The position numbers and the translations under genes were made by a program. From contig JAMXIF010000077.1 in NCBI GenBank assembly GCA_028583685.1, positions 12,063,363 to 12,127,362 of the forward strand: a stretch of DNA of 64,000 bases, given 5' to 3'. The DNA comes from Petaurus breviceps papuanus. Taxonomy: Eukaryota; Chordata; Mammalia; Diprotodontia; Petauridae. Position 1 is the stretch's first letter, and every line of letters begins with the position of its first letter. Below are positions 45,065 to 56,498 of the stretch, in pieces. Under the pieces are notes generated by a model. It did no database searches. It saw nothing but the letters and a program-made list of their open reading frames with translations, and had not been told where the DNA came from.

Positions 45065-46270
45065 ACAAATAGTCTCTGTCTTATCTATAGTCATATGGAA
45101 ATGATCTAAATCACTATTGATGAGAGAAATGCAAATTAAAACAACTGAGATTAAACCACCTCAAAAAAAAGATAAATGATAAATGATGGAGAGGATTGTG
45201 AAACCTGGAACACGAATGCACTATTTGTGGAGTTGTGAATTGATCCAAACATTTTAGAAAGCAATTTGGAAGTATGCTCAAAGGGTTGGAAAACTATGCA
45301 TATTTTTAGACCAAGCAATACCACTAGTAGGTCTATATCCCAAAGAGATCAAAAAAAAGGAGAAAGGACCCACATGTACAAAAATATTCATAGCAGCTCT
45401 TTTTTGGTGGTTAAGAATTGGAAATTGAGGGGCGGCCAGGTAGCACAGCGAGTAAGAGCACCGGCTCCAGTGTTGAGAACACCTGGAGATCGAATCCCGG
45501 GCTCAGACACTTAGCACCCACCCAGAAACACCTGGCTGTGTAACCTTGAGCAAGTTACTTAACCCCAATTGCTTAGGGGCGGCCAGGTGGCTCAGCGAGT
45601 AAGAGCACCGGCTCCAGTGTCGGGATGACCTGGATCAAATCCGGGCTCAGATACTCAGCACCACACCCAGAAATGATAACTGGCCATGTAACCTTGAGCA
45701 AGTTACTTAACCCCAATTGCTTTAAAAAAAAAAAGAATTGGAAATTGAAGGGATGTCCATTGACTGGGGAATGGTTAACAAACACTGTTTGGTTGATACC
45801 AAATTATGGTATCTGATTATGATGGAATATTATTTGTGCTGAAAGAAATGACAAGCAGGATGATTTCAGAAAAACCTGGGAAAAGTTCCATGAGTGAATG
45901 CAAAGTAAGGTGAGAAGAAACAGGAGAATGGTGTACAGAGTAAAAACAATACGATACGACGAAGAATTTTTAATGACTAAGCTATTCTCAGAAATACAAT
46001 GATCCAAGACAATCCCAAATGAATCATGCTATCAGCCTCCAGAGAAAGATCTGCCTTTGTCTGAATACAGACTGAAGCATGCTATTTTTCTTTTTCTACC
46101 GTGTTTTCATTCTTTTCTTGGTTCATGACTTCTTGTACAAAATTAACAATATAGAAATGTTTTACTTGATTGCATATATGTAACCTGTATCAAATTGCTT
46201 ACCATTTTAGGGAGAGAGGAATAGAATTTGGAACTCAAAACTTAAAAAAAAAACTCAAACATTAAAAATA
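45065..46270 (+). mobile_element. L1 3' end, split by a dimeric SINE
   Basis: ORF2 C-terminal nucleotide wording ('gagagaaatgcaaattaaaa', 'ggtctatatcccaaagagat', 'ttgactggggaatggttaac') leads to the 3' UTR ('gcctccagagaaagatctgc', 'aatttggaactcaaaac') and an A-tail near 46,240. It is about 0.9 kb of L1 plus the 304-bp SINE at 45,429-45,732. It is 5'-truncated and lacks an open frame. Confidence 0.85.
45429..45732 (+). mobile_element. Dimeric tRNA-derived SINE (copy 2)
   Basis: Left monomer 45,429-45,575 (from GGGGCGGCCAGGTAGC to CAATTGCTTA) is followed without any A-run by right monomer 45,576-45,732 (from GGGGCGGCCAGGTGGC to an A-tail). The 16-bp repeat AAGAATTGGAAATTGA flanks the pair at 45,413-45,428 and 45,733-45,748, so the dimer moved as one unit. 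The monomers are related but distinct: only the right one has the 'aaatgataactggccatg' segment. It is inserted in an L1 3' end. Confidence 0.95.
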
Positions 46271-47619
46271 ATGTTTTAAGATGTAATTTGGGGAAAATAT
46301 TTTATAAAAAGTCTCTTTCCCTATACTCCATGTTTCCTCAGTTCTATAGGGCACCATCAACAGGTGTCTCTGGCAGTCAACAGAGAGCATTAAAGGTATG
46401 TTCCCAATCAAGGTCTTATTCCACCTGCCTCTCCATCTGCAGTTTTATTCTCCTCCCAAGCAAATGCCCTTTACTTATTTTCCTTGAAGACTAAATAAGA
46501 CATATATTGAAAATATTTTGTCTAAGAAGAGCCTGTTTCTCACTTAAAACATATTTTTAGATCAGAGTGCCTTCTTTCCTCAAGCTTAATTTTGTTATAT
46601 GGTTCTCATAGTCCCAGACATCCCACAAACAATGAAACAAAAATAAATCTCAGAGAACAAATAACTAATCTGCCTTTGAACCTTAAAAACAAAACTCTTC
46701 CTAAATGTTGTCCTCGTCCAAGGTCAAGGGCCTCTCCTCCCTAGTATTAGAGCACTCCTGTGTTTCTTGGGAAGTCCCCAGGGTCTAGAGGTTTGGAGGC
46801 AGAATCTTTTTTCTCATCCCAGTATTTTCTCAATTCCACCAACATTTCCCACCAGGCATCTTGGAAGAATTATTCAAATTACCCGAGGCTACTTCACAAA
46901 ACACCAAGGAGAGGGAAAGAGGTGAAGTCATGGAGTTAAACTGATATTTCCACTTAATAAAGAGAAAGCATTGCAGTCCTAACCATGGGAAAGCTTGAAT
47001 GAATGATTTGGTTCAATTGAGCTGTTTATCAAATTGAAGAAATTTGATTTTTGTTTGTCAAATTGAAGAAATTTACACAAATATGTGTAATCTGGTTGTA
47101 AAATATTTTCAAGGACTTTTGAGTAGCTATGTGGGAAATATGAACAGAGCATCAGTTGTGGTATGGGTAGTATGGTTGACATATCTTCATATGAAATGAT
47201 TGTTATGCAATACTGAGAGGAATGAATTAACTTAGGAAGTTGAAGTTAGAAAAGGGGGAAAAGTAAATATAATGGGAAATAAACAGTAAGTAAAAGAAGT
47301 TACCACCTATCTGAAAATAAAGAAACAAAAGAAAGCCATTGATCTTCTCTGGGGTGATGTTTTCTATTCCACAGAAAGAATGGATTTTCCATCAAACTGG
47401 CAAAGATTGAAAAAAATATGGCAATAGTGTTAGAGTGTCTGCAGAAAGACAGGGATATTATATTCTCATTGAAGAGGTGTGAAAATGGTTGAATAGTCTA
47501 GAAAACAGATTGAAATAATGTCAGCAAAATGACTAAACTCTTGGATATATGTTGCAAATATATCAGAAACAAATAAAAAAAAAGAAATGTTCTATTTATA
47601 CAATTTCTCTCTCAGCCAC
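46271..47619. other. No recognised element; one short tandem duplication
   Basis: About 1.35 kb of mixed, unique-looking DNA. A 29-bp unit (core TCAAATTGAAGAAATTT) is tandemly repeated at 47,024-47,075. No host exon was recognised. Confidence 0.4.
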
Positions 47620-47865
47620 ATGTATTTATTACTGTTTTGACTTTACCCTTCCTCTTTCTTTCATCTTACTTTTATATATTGTCTTCTCCCATTAGATTTT
47701 AAGTTCCTTGAGGACAGGAAGTGTATATACATGCATAGATATGTGCATATGTGTGTGTATATACATATACGCATACGTATATACGTTTGTATATGTATAT
47801 GTATCCCTAGAGCTTAATATATTTTTGATACATATTAGGTGCTTAATATATGTTTATTAAACATT
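47620..47865 (+). mobile_element. L2 3' terminus containing a microsatellite
   Basis: 'gattttaagttccttgagga' and 'tatccctagagcttaatata' with 'taggtgcttaatatatgttt' flank a (TATACGTATG)-like run at 47,730-47,800. The microsatellite grew inside the L2 end. Confidence 0.7.
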
Positions 47866-48826
47866 AACCAAAGAATTTCTACCAATTATTGGCAGCGTTT
47901 TCACCAAAGATAAAAAAGCACCTGCTTAATCTCTCTGGAACCCATTCTTTTGTAAGAATAGCCAGTCTTTGCTAACTTTTTCCTTCCGGTGTCCTTATAA
48001 ATATGACTTTTCCCATAACTGTTACCTTCTTCTCTGGCCCTACTACATTGCAGGAAAGCAGGAAGTATTGAGAAGGATGAGCAACTTTTAACTGCCCAGG
48101 AGAGGAAAGGGTGTTGTTCAAAAGCAAGGTATCCAAGGAAACTGTCTTGCTTTCCAAAGGCTCTTTTCCCCTTACATACTGTTGTTTAGTTCATTCTTTT
48201 TCCAAGGGGGTGAAGGGGAATAATGAGATATGAATTCACATGTCACTTCACTTTTTTTCCTTTCCCCAGTTTAATGATGGGGTTTCATTGATTACCCTAC
48301 CCCAACTTTAAAAAGTAACTACCTTCATGGTAAAACTTATTGATTAAATCGATCAATCAGAAAATCAACATGAACACTGTAAATATTCTTGAGTGAACTG
48401 AAGACATTTCAAATCAGTGCAACGGGAAGTCTCTTTTAATTGGATGAGGAAATTGGTGACGCTTTAAAGAATTTGTATAAAATTAGGAGTTATCACTGAA
48501 CTAGAGAAAGATTGCAAGGGTTTAGCAAAGAAAAGGGAGTAGTAGACATACCAGTTGTTGAGCCTCAAAGAATCAGCAGCATAAGGGCAACCTGCCAAAA
48601 GAAGAAAAAGTTGGATTGAGCTGTGGAAGAGAAGGGAGAAACAGAAGGACATTTGCCCAAAAGGACTCTCAGAACAGAAAATTGGAGTTGATGACACCAT
48701 TTGTTACTACTTGTAACTTTACTCAAGGAACTGAGGAAAGATATATAAAAAAGATTTTCTCTTTTGCTAATTTCTTCTCTTTGTTCCTGTTAATTGACAG
48801 TCCTTCTAATATACCCTGCTTGTTTC
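47866..48826. other. No recognised element
   Basis: Roughly 950 bp without clear repeat wording. Frames of 60-80 codons lack known motifs. Confidence 0.4.
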
Positions 48827-48904
48827 ATTTTTTTAATAGTTTTTTTCCTTTTTTTTTCTTTGGAGGGCAATTGGGGTTAAGTAACTTGCCAAAGGTTACA
48901 CGGC

Positions 48905-48958
<54 letters not shown>

Positions 48959-49037
48959 AGTGTCTGAGGCCAGAAGCGAACTCAGGTTCTCCTGACTCTG
49001 GGGCCGGTGCTTTACTCACTGTGCCACCTAGCCGCCC
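48827..49037 (-). mobile_element. tRNA-derived SINE with internal (TG)23
   Basis: The + strand reads T-run, 'gggcaattggggttaagtaa', 'ggttacacggctagt', (TG)23 at 48,910-48,956, 'gtgtctgaggccagaagc', 'ctcctgactctggggcc' and 'ccacctagccgcccc'. A 13-bp duplication CCCTGCTTGTTTC flanks it at 48,814-48,826 and 49,038-49,050. The run occupies the place where related SINEs carry a short 'agtaagtgt' type word. Overlapping frames rich in Cys/Val or His/Thr come from the repeat. Confidence 0.9.
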
Positions 49038-49137
49038 CCCTGCTTGTTTCTTTACTCAAACATTTCTGGTAATCTGAATTTTGCCTCAACAACAAAGGGT
49101 CCAGAATTCATCTAGAGTTAAATATAAACTTAGGCAG

Positions 49138-49670
49138 TGTAATGGAAATGCAGATTTAAAGATCTTCCCTGCCCCTAGGCTAACGTGCACCTGGAGCCTG
49201 GGGTGGGAGGCTGGTTTTTCAGTAGATACTTTTTGATTGGCCAGTGGGTCAATAAGGTTGTTACATTCTCTGAGCCAGGAGAAGGCTATATAAGCCCTGA
49301 TGTGTAGCTTTGTTTTGGGACTCACTTTGAGAAGTGTTCTGTGATTTGATCTGAATTCTGGGAAGCCGTTGTTGAGAGTCCCCCGGCTTTGAAAAACCCA
49401 GAATGTGGAAACCCAGATGTTGACTGGGTATGGATGTAATGGTTGGACAGTTTGGAAATCTGTCTACTTGATGTCTCTGTCTTGATAATTATGCCTGTAT
49501 ACTTTGAGGTTCAGGGTACTGACCTTTTCTCCTGAACAAGGTAAACGATATATGTCTGACTGATTAAAGTAAGCTTGTTAACCCATTTTGAGTTGCTTTC
49601 CTTTAACAAAGCAGATCCAAGAACCTGTGTGAGCAGGCACCCTGGGGACACTGGGGTGCTTGCTGCAACA
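49138..49670 (+). mobile_element. Solo LTR of an endogenous retrovirus
   Basis: The 533-bp unit starts TGTAATGG and ends GCTGCAACA. The exact 5-bp repeat GGCAG flanks it (49,133-49,137 and 49,671-49,675). A TATA-like 'ggctatataagccc' lies near 49,287. A 5-bp duplication favours the class III (ERVL-like) group; this assignment is inference. No internal retroviral sequence adjoins it, so it is the usual LTR-LTR recombination product. Its start resembles that of the element at 4,946. Confidence 0.85.
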
Positions 49671-49675
49671 GGCAG

Positions 49676-50604
49676 AAAGCCAAACTCCTATTGAAATGTT
49701 AGGAATGTTGCCATACTTGGGTGGGAGAGAGGGGAGGGAAAGATTAAGAGTAAGTGTAGTTATAAATCTAATTTTTTAAAAACTCCATAAAACCACAGAG
49801 GAGTGAACCAAATGGACCTGACAGGCCACTGTATCATACTTATGCTAAAGTGAGCTAATTATTGTGACAAATTGCTACATCTATTTTGAGGTAAACATTA
49901 ATGCTACTTTTTAGTAAAATTGGTTTCTGTTTAACACCCAGATTCTGACTTCTTTCTCTCTTTCTACCTCCATCCTTCTTTCCTCCCTCTTTCATTCTTT
50001 TCATCCCACTCTTCTTCTCTTTCATCTTCCTTTTCTCTGTCTCTCCCATGGCAACCATACCTTCACATTACTGCTTCCTTTAATCTCTCTAATTACAGAC
50101 ATACATGTATGCATACACTCAAATATCTGAAAGAAATTAATTTCTTCCTGGGAACATAGATAAGACAGAACGTGAATAGACTAAAAAGAAACAAATAAAC
50201 AACAACAAAGCTATAGAATATGAATTTAGCATGTAAGCCAGAATGCAGTAGGAGACAACTGGAAATGTCATCATTACAATTCTCTTTAAATAGAGAAAAA
50301 CTACAATCTGTCCATCTTGTATCTGTTATTCTCTTAATCAAGTTTCCAGGCACAGCAGTGGTAAATGGCAGCAGTGGCCACAGAGCTTCTAGCTGATTGG
50401 TTGACTCTCCTCTTCCTTTCTTCCCACAAAATGGGTTTTTCACCTTTTGCCACAGGGGAGAATTCAATTCTCTCCTTTTGAGAGGGGAGCAGAAAGAATT
50501 TGCCTTTTTAAATATGGTTACAGCTTCATTGTCCCTTGGTTCCCGGAGGCTTTTACATCATCTTACATGACTCTATCTGTCCATGGACTTTGATTTTTGT
50601 TACT
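49676..50604. other. No recognised element; pyrimidine-rich run inside
   Basis: A C/T-rich low-complexity segment occupies about 49,945-50,045. The 124-codon antisense frame at 50,093-50,467 shows no domain I recognise and has no supporting context, so I do not call it a gene. Confidence 0.4.
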
Positions 50605-51110
50605 TGGTATATAATAATAACAGCTTGTTTGTGGTAGCAAAACAAAATGGCTGCTCATCAAAGTAGATGCCCATTAGTTGGAGAATGGTTAAAATGTTTT
50701 TTGATAGATGACTATAAGAACTTAGCATTGTGCTATAAGAAAAGATGAATGAAACAAATACAAAGAAACATGAAAAGATCTATATGGACTGATGCAAAGT
50801 GAAGCAAGCCGCACCAAGAAAACAATATGTACAATTAGCACAACATAAACAAAAGATATGTAAAGTAATGTAAAATTGCAAATAATTGTCATAACTCCTA
50901 AGAATATATAAGAGAAAAACACCTCCCCTCCATCCTCCACCCACAAAAGTAAAAGGTCCATTATTGCAATACATTGCAAATATTTTTCAGATTTTTTTGA
51001 TGTATTGGTTATTTATGTTGAATTTTTTCCTTTTAATTTTTTCTTTTTATATCTTCAAAAATGTTATTTGTTACATGTGATGGTTCTCTGGGAAGGGAAG
51101 AGGGCAGGAT
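50605..51110 (+). mobile_element. L1 3' end, 5'-truncated and diverged
   Basis: 'tagatgcccattagttggag', 'gatgcaaagtgaagcaagc' and 'tacatgtgatggttctctgg' are ORF2-end and 3' UTR words in sense orientation. The order matches the copy at 45.1-46.3 kb. Confidence 0.65.
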
Positions 51111-51199
51111 GCTGGAATGACTATTGATGATGGAGAGAGAGACAGACACACACACAGATAGATACACAGAGAGGAGGAAGATGACATCTATTACAGAAT

Positions 51200-51480
51200 G
51201 AATTTTTAAAATGCTCCATGTTATAGAGATATAATAGGATGTTGTTGCACAATAAGAAATGCTTAATTTGAGGAATTAGAGAAACACAGAACGACCACTA
51301 TTAATTGATGCAGAGAAGTAAGGAGAAATAGGAAAATAATATATATAATTATTATAATAATGTTAATGAAAATAAACATAAAATAAAGCCCTGAACATTG
51401 GAATTATAATGATCAGTTTGGGTCCAAAGAAGAGTTAAGAAACAAACCTTCTTTTCATTAGAAAGGTAGTGAACTTTGGT
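51200..51480 (+). mobile_element. Further L1 3' end fragment
   Basis: 'gagatataataggatgttgt', 'ttgatgcagagaagtaagga' and 'ataatgatcagtttgggtcc' resemble the same L1 3' region, so it is probably a second insertion. A GA/CA-rich simple run lies between at about 51,135-51,175. Confidence 0.5.
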
Positions 51481-51544
51481 CATTATGATTAATGGTTCTG
51501 CTATTATTATTTATTTTTCTCACAACAGAATGCCAACTGGAATA

Positions 51545-51605
51545 TATCTGTCACAACAGGTTTAATACAATGCTTGGCATTTAATGAGTACTTAATAGAT
51601 GCATG
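51545..51605 (+). mobile_element. L2 3' tip
   Basis: 'caatgcttggcatttaatga' and 'gtacttaatagatgcatg' match the last bases of L2. Confidence 0.5.
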
Positions 51606-51659
51606 TAAACTAAGTAATGGCTGTGATGTAAAAACAAAAATCATTACAGTATTAATGCA

Positions 51660-51755
51660 CTTTATTATATATAGATATATATACACATAAACATACATAT
51701 ATACATACACACACATATATGTATACATATGTATATATGTGTGTGTGTATGTAAA
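51660..51755. repeat. (TATACA/TATGTG)n microsatellite
   Basis: TATATAGATAT, ACATACATATAT and TATGTGTGTG runs in succession. A MAR1-like tail ('gatctctaaagtcatttcc') follows at about 51,770-51,815. Confidence 0.85.
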
Positions 51756-51815
51756 TAAAGGGTTTTGATTTTGATGATCTCTAAAGTCATTTCCAGTTCT
51801 AAATCTTATGAACTT

Positions 51816-52349
51816 AAGAGACTAAGAGAAACACAGAAATCACAAATTTTGATTGTTGAACCAGAGTAATGCAGAGTTTAAAACATTATCAGAGAACAAG
51901 TAAGAAAATAAATAATTCATTCTGTGCGCCATAAGCTATACCACATTTCAGTCAAGGTAGTTCAAATTACTAGATTTAGGAAGATAACTAGGAAAACCAA
52001 ATGGGAAAATCAAAGACATGAACCAAAACTTGAATTAGTTAAAAGCAAATATAATTTTGAAATCACATAGTATACATTTGCAAATCAATTAAGTTAATAA
52101 GGAAGACACACATTCTCAGCAGTTACAGAGTGCTACAATAAATGCAAACTAAAAATAAGAAGATTAAAAGAGTAGATGAACATATTCTAGGTCTTAACTT
52201 TTGTTAGACTAGTCAAATTTCAGTGGAATTTAGACAACCACTTAAAATTCTATGGTAAAGCATTTCATTGATCTCAACCAGAGCCTAGTAGCCTCAATAT
52301 CTGATACTTCAATTCATTTCAATTCAATGCAATTCAATTCAGTTCAATG
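51816..52349. other. No recognised element; (CAATT)n at its end
   Basis: AT-rich DNA ending in an imperfect (CAATT)n run at about 52,311-52,348. Confidence 0.5.
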
Positions 52350-52765
52350 AAGTAGCTTACCAGAATACAAAGACAAAAGAAATATTTACAGAAACAGCCC
52401 TGGCATCAAGCAACTTTCATTCTACTGGGTGTACACATGGTTGTCTTCATGATAACCACTCTATATATATGCTCATGATATTAGTGGATACAGTGTGTAT
52501 AGCCATAGATGAATATGAAGTAATTTGCAGAGGGAGAGAATGTTAAACAACTTATGGGTTCAAAAAAGATTCCCAGGTAAACTAGTACTTGAACTGAGTA
52601 TTGAAGAGAACTCAGGATTCTAAGGGGCCAAAGTGGGGAGGTAGTGCATTCCAGGTATGGTGTAAGATAGAAGAAAGGTACAGGCTGAGAAATGTAGCAT
52701 GAAAAAATAACAGAGCAGAAAATAAAACAGTTGACTGGAACAAAAAGTGAAGGAAACAGTGGAAA
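52350..52765 (-). mobile_element. Antisense L2 LINE fragment
   Basis: 'caactttcattctactgggt', 'gtacttgaactgagtattga' and 'gtagtgcattccaggtatgg' follow antisense L2 order. A further L2 tip ('acatttattaagcaactac') lies at about 52,980-53,060. Confidence 0.6.
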
Positions 52766-53723
52766 GAACAACCAGGCAACATTTAAGTGTTCTCTGGAAT
52801 CAATGCTTAAATCCTTAGACGGCAGAAGATTTCTCCTAGGACTTCCTAGGGAATGAAATAGCCCAAGTGTCAGAAATTAGAAAGATTCAAGAAAGTTACA
52901 TAATCTTGTGGCATTTAGAGAGAGAGAGAGAGAAATGGAATATAAGAATTAACCGGAGTAGAGATTCATGAACTCAAATAATCCAACATTTATTAAGCAA
53001 CTACTATGTGCAAAACTGTGAGAAATACCTCCAACTGATGTGAGAAACATTGAGTACAGAAGGAAGAACAACGTCAAACAGTAGACTGGACCAACACAGA
53101 GATCATTATGAATTTGTCCAAAATTTAAGTTTTATACTGAGAATGGAGAAAATATAGGAAGAGAAAGACCATTAAATCCATAAAAATACAGCATATCTTT
53201 TACAATCCCAGATCTGACAGAAATTGTGTAGAGGCCTGGTTTGTCTAGATTGAAATTTTTGCAGCATGTAAGTTTGTCTAAAACATAACTGTTCAGGGAA
53301 GGGAAGTATCTCCAAAAAAAACAAGAACAGGGAGCATTCCAATTATTTCCAAGTTTAATTTCATAGACACTACAACCATTGTGTAGATTTGGAAGAAGTA
53401 AAAAACAGCTGAAATCACCATATTGTAACTTCAAATATCAGATACATTCATTTGAAAGATTTGATACTGCTCTTTGGTGTATGAATATCTGTATTCTACT
53501 TGGAATTTTCAGCCAATTTAATCTCATCCCAGGTAACAGACTTGATGAAATTATAAGTACATGAAAACTAGGATTTTATATATTTAATTTAGTATATGCT
53601 GTTCATTGCTTACGGATGCATGTCATTCAATAATTTTTTGTCCCTTTTTTGCCTCTTTAAAATTTCTTTTGGGTTTGGATACCTCATTTTCCTCCTTGGC
53701 CAACAGAGATGGTTGACCAGTAA
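52766..53723. other. Mostly unrecognised
   Basis: It contains a (GA)n run at about 52,918-52,933 and the short L2 tip noted above. The 100-codon antisense frame at 53,132-53,434 has no recognisable motif. Confidence 0.4.
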
Positions 53724-53724
53724 G

Positions 53725-53767
<43 letters not shown>
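53724..53767. repeat. (CA)n microsatellite
   Basis: About 20 CA units. Confidence 0.95.
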
Positions 53768-53771
<4 letters not shown>

Positions 53772-53929
53772 TCCGCTTTTTAGTAACAATATTTAGGTAA
53801 AATCAAAGGATAAAGCAACCATGATCCAGAATATATAATATTCTGTACCTACAGCTACCATTCTGTTCAACAAAAGAAAGTATATTCTCACATTTATCTT
53901 TTGGAGTGACTATTTATCACTGAACTTGA

Positions 53930-54285
53930 TCTGAGTTCTTTAAACATTTAAGGCTTTCCTTATTTACATTTTTATAGACAGCTTGCATATCATTCTCTTG
54001 TTCTGCTCTCCTTTTCTGCACTAGTTTATACAAGTCTTTTCTCACCTTTCTCTGAATTCTACCTATTAGACCTTCTTTATGACACAATAATATCCCATCA
54101 CTTATATGTATCAAACTTTGTTCAACCATTTACCAATTGATAAGATGTTATTTTGCTTCCAGTATACTGCTATTATAAAAATTGTTACTGTGAACATTTT
54201 AGTATATATGAAAAGTTTCTTTCTGTTATTGATATCTCAGGGGTAAGTATCTGCTAACTGGATAGCTGAATCAACAGAAGTGAAC
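53930..54285 (-). mobile_element. Antisense L1 3' part
   Basis: 'cttgttctgctctccttttc', 'tgacacaataatatcccatc', 'accatttaccaattgataag' and 'gataagatgttattttgc' parallel the antisense L1 wording at 31.1-31.3 kb and 27.8-28.0 kb. It is truncated on both sides. Confidence 0.65.
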
Positions 54286-54329
54286 AGTAACTTTTCTTAT
54301 ATATCTGTGGATTATAATAGACATTTAGT

Positions 54330-54456
54330 ATTTTAATTTTTCCCATATACCTTATATACAATTTCTCATTTATCATCACAATAACCACGTGATGCAAATA
54401 TTTCTATTCCCATTTTACATATAAGGAAGCTGAGGATCAGAAAGAGTCACAGTTTG
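54330..54456 (-). repeat. Antisense MIR part, cut by an L1 insertion
   Basis: 'atcatcacaataaccacgtg', 'tattcccattttacatataa' and 'ggaagctgaggatcagaaag' are antisense MIR words. The MIR stops at the L1 5' end, and I cannot find its continuation after 56,842. Confidence 0.55.
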
Positions 54457-55528
54457 GAAGGTGGAGCCAAAATGGCAGAAGAGAAAGAGTAACTTTTCTA
54501 AGGTCCTCAGTGAATCATCACTAAACTTTAAAAAGTGAATCTGAACAGACTTTAGAGTGACAGAATCCACTGGGAGACAAAGCATGGCAGGTTCCCAGCC
54601 CAGGAAAGTACCCATGTAGGTCTGGGTGGGGGGAACATGGAGCATGTGGGGGCTGCCCCAGTGTGGAACAGAGAGCAGCTGAGTGAGAAGGAACCTCAGC
54701 CAGCAGACTCAACCACCCAAAGGTGATTTGCAGCAGTCTCACCTGCATCTCACCACAGGACAGGACGATCCATTGGGAGCTGGGTAAGAAAAAACTCAGG
54801 GCCCAAATCAGAGACAGCAGCTTCTCCTGGGGCTATCAGCCCACAGCCTGGAAGATTAGAAATGACCTACCTGATTTTCCAGAAGCCAAGATGGCAAAGT
54901 AAACTCTAGCTGCTCTGATTCTCCCTATCTGACCCAGAAAACCCAGAGATAAATGTCCCACCCAGAGTAAAATCCTGAAATAGGGGAAATAGACTCAGGC
55001 TTAGGAGTCACTGAGAAAGGGTGAAATTGAGGCTGTAAGGAGTCTGAAGAGAAGGGCAAAACGGGTCACAACAAGCCCTACCTCAGGGTGATGGAGCAAA
55101 AGCTCCCAAAGCCCAGGGTGGTGGAGCCAGCAAGCATTAAAAACACAAGTCCAGGTGGACCTTAGAGTCACCAGGAGAATCTATAGACACCAGCACTGCC
55201 AGTCACCAGCTGCTGAGCATGCCTGATCTGTAGCCCAATGGCATAGAGACAGAAATCTGAAGTGGCCAGACCATCCCTCCCCCACAGGTTACTCTGTGAG
55301 CCTCAGGGTAACTCAGGGGAAACACTGAGAATCCTGGCCTTGGCCTCAGTCTAGATACCCAGAGGCTACAACACACAAAGTCAACAACCAGGAGCTTAGC
55401 TCCCAACCTGAGAAATCAGGAAATAGGAAATCACAATGGGAAAGAAGGAAGCTGAGGAGAAGGGAAAGGCAAGAAAATAGATCTGAGCTTATTATAGAGA
55501 GCAAGAACAACCAAATACAGAGGACAAC
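54457..55528 (+). promoter_or_regulatory. L1 5' UTR with two YY1-like boxes
   Basis: CAAAATGG lies at 54,468-54,475, a one-base variant of the box near the element start. CAAGATGG lies at 54,887-54,894. The 419-bp spacing matches the 424 bp of the full-length L1, so the arrangement belongs to the family. Confidence 0.65.
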
Positions 55529-56390
55529 ATGGGCTCTGTACTCACACCTGAGACCACAGAAGGATATATGAACTGGTCTCAAGTCCAAAAAGCATTCTTG
55601 GAGGAACTTGAGAAATATTTTAAAAGCCAAATTAGAGAGATAGAAGATAAACTTAAATCTACAGTGACCAAATTGGAAAAAAAAAATCTCCCTGAAGAAA
55701 ACAAATCCTTAAAACGTAAAATTTGTGAACTGGGACAGGAAGTTCAAAATCTAACTGGAGAAAATACCACCCTAAAAAAAGAAAGGACCTTCAAAAACTA
55801 AGCAAAGAAAATAATTCACTAAAAATTAGAATCAGTGAAATTGAAGCTAAGGACTCTATGATACACCCAGTGTCAATGAAGCAAAACATGAAGATTGAAA
55901 AATTAGAAGTGTTAAATATCTCACTGGAAAAACAACTGACCTGGAGAACAGATCCAGGACAGATAACCTAAGAATTACTGGTTTACCAGAAAGCCATGAT
56001 GAAAAATGCAGCCTGGACAACATTCTCCAAGAAACTGTCAAAGAAAACTGCCCTGAAGTCCTAGAATCAGAAGATAAAATAATTATCGAAAGCATTCACC
56101 GGACTCCTCCTGAAAGAGATACCAAATTAAAAACTCCAAGAAATAAAGTAGCCAAATTCCAGAATTACAAGGTCAAGGAAAAAATACTGCAAGCAGACAA
56201 AAAAAAACAATTAAAATATCATGGAACTACAATCAGGATTACACAGGACCTAGCAGCTCCTACATTAAAAGATCAGAGGGATTGGAATTTGATATTTCAT
56301 AAGGCAAAAGAGCTAGGACAGCAACCAAGGATCAACTACCTGGCAAAACTGAGCACAATCTTTCAGGAAAGGAGATGGCTATTTAATTAA
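55529..56390 (+). pseudogene. L1 ORF1, one net frameshift
   Basis: The start gives MGSVLTPETTEGYMNWSQ. The first 90 residues are open, with charged heptad-like sequence (IREIEDKLKSTVTKLEKKN) fitting the coiled coil. The first frame ends at 55,801, beside an A-run. Homology to ORF1p continues in another frame to the C-terminus, ending FQERRWLFN and a stop at 56,388-56,390. Total length is 862 nt, about 287 codons, with net frame change. It is better preserved than ORF1 of the copy at 35.7 kb. It cannot make full-length protein. Confidence 0.85.
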
Positions 56391-56498
56391 ATAAAAGACT
56401 TCCAGACTTTCCTGATGAAAAAGCCAGAATTCAATGGAAAATTTGATCTCCAGTTACAAGACTCAAGAAAGACATAAAAAGGTAAACAAAGAAAACTT

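Noticed and set aside
48616-49077. 153-codon frame with a Cys-Val run
   Set aside because: It is produced by a (TG)n run within an antisense SINE and runs through SINE sequence.
50093-50467. 124-codon antisense frame
   Set aside because: No recognisable domain, no splice or promoter context, AT-rich surroundings; length is possible by chance in 64 kb.
53132-53434. 100-codon antisense frame
   Set aside because: No motif recognised and no flanking exon signals; treated as chance.
53695-53720. Shared word 'cttggccaacaga' near 53.70 kb and 63.66 kb
   Set aside because: Only about 13 bases agree and flanks differ; probably chance.
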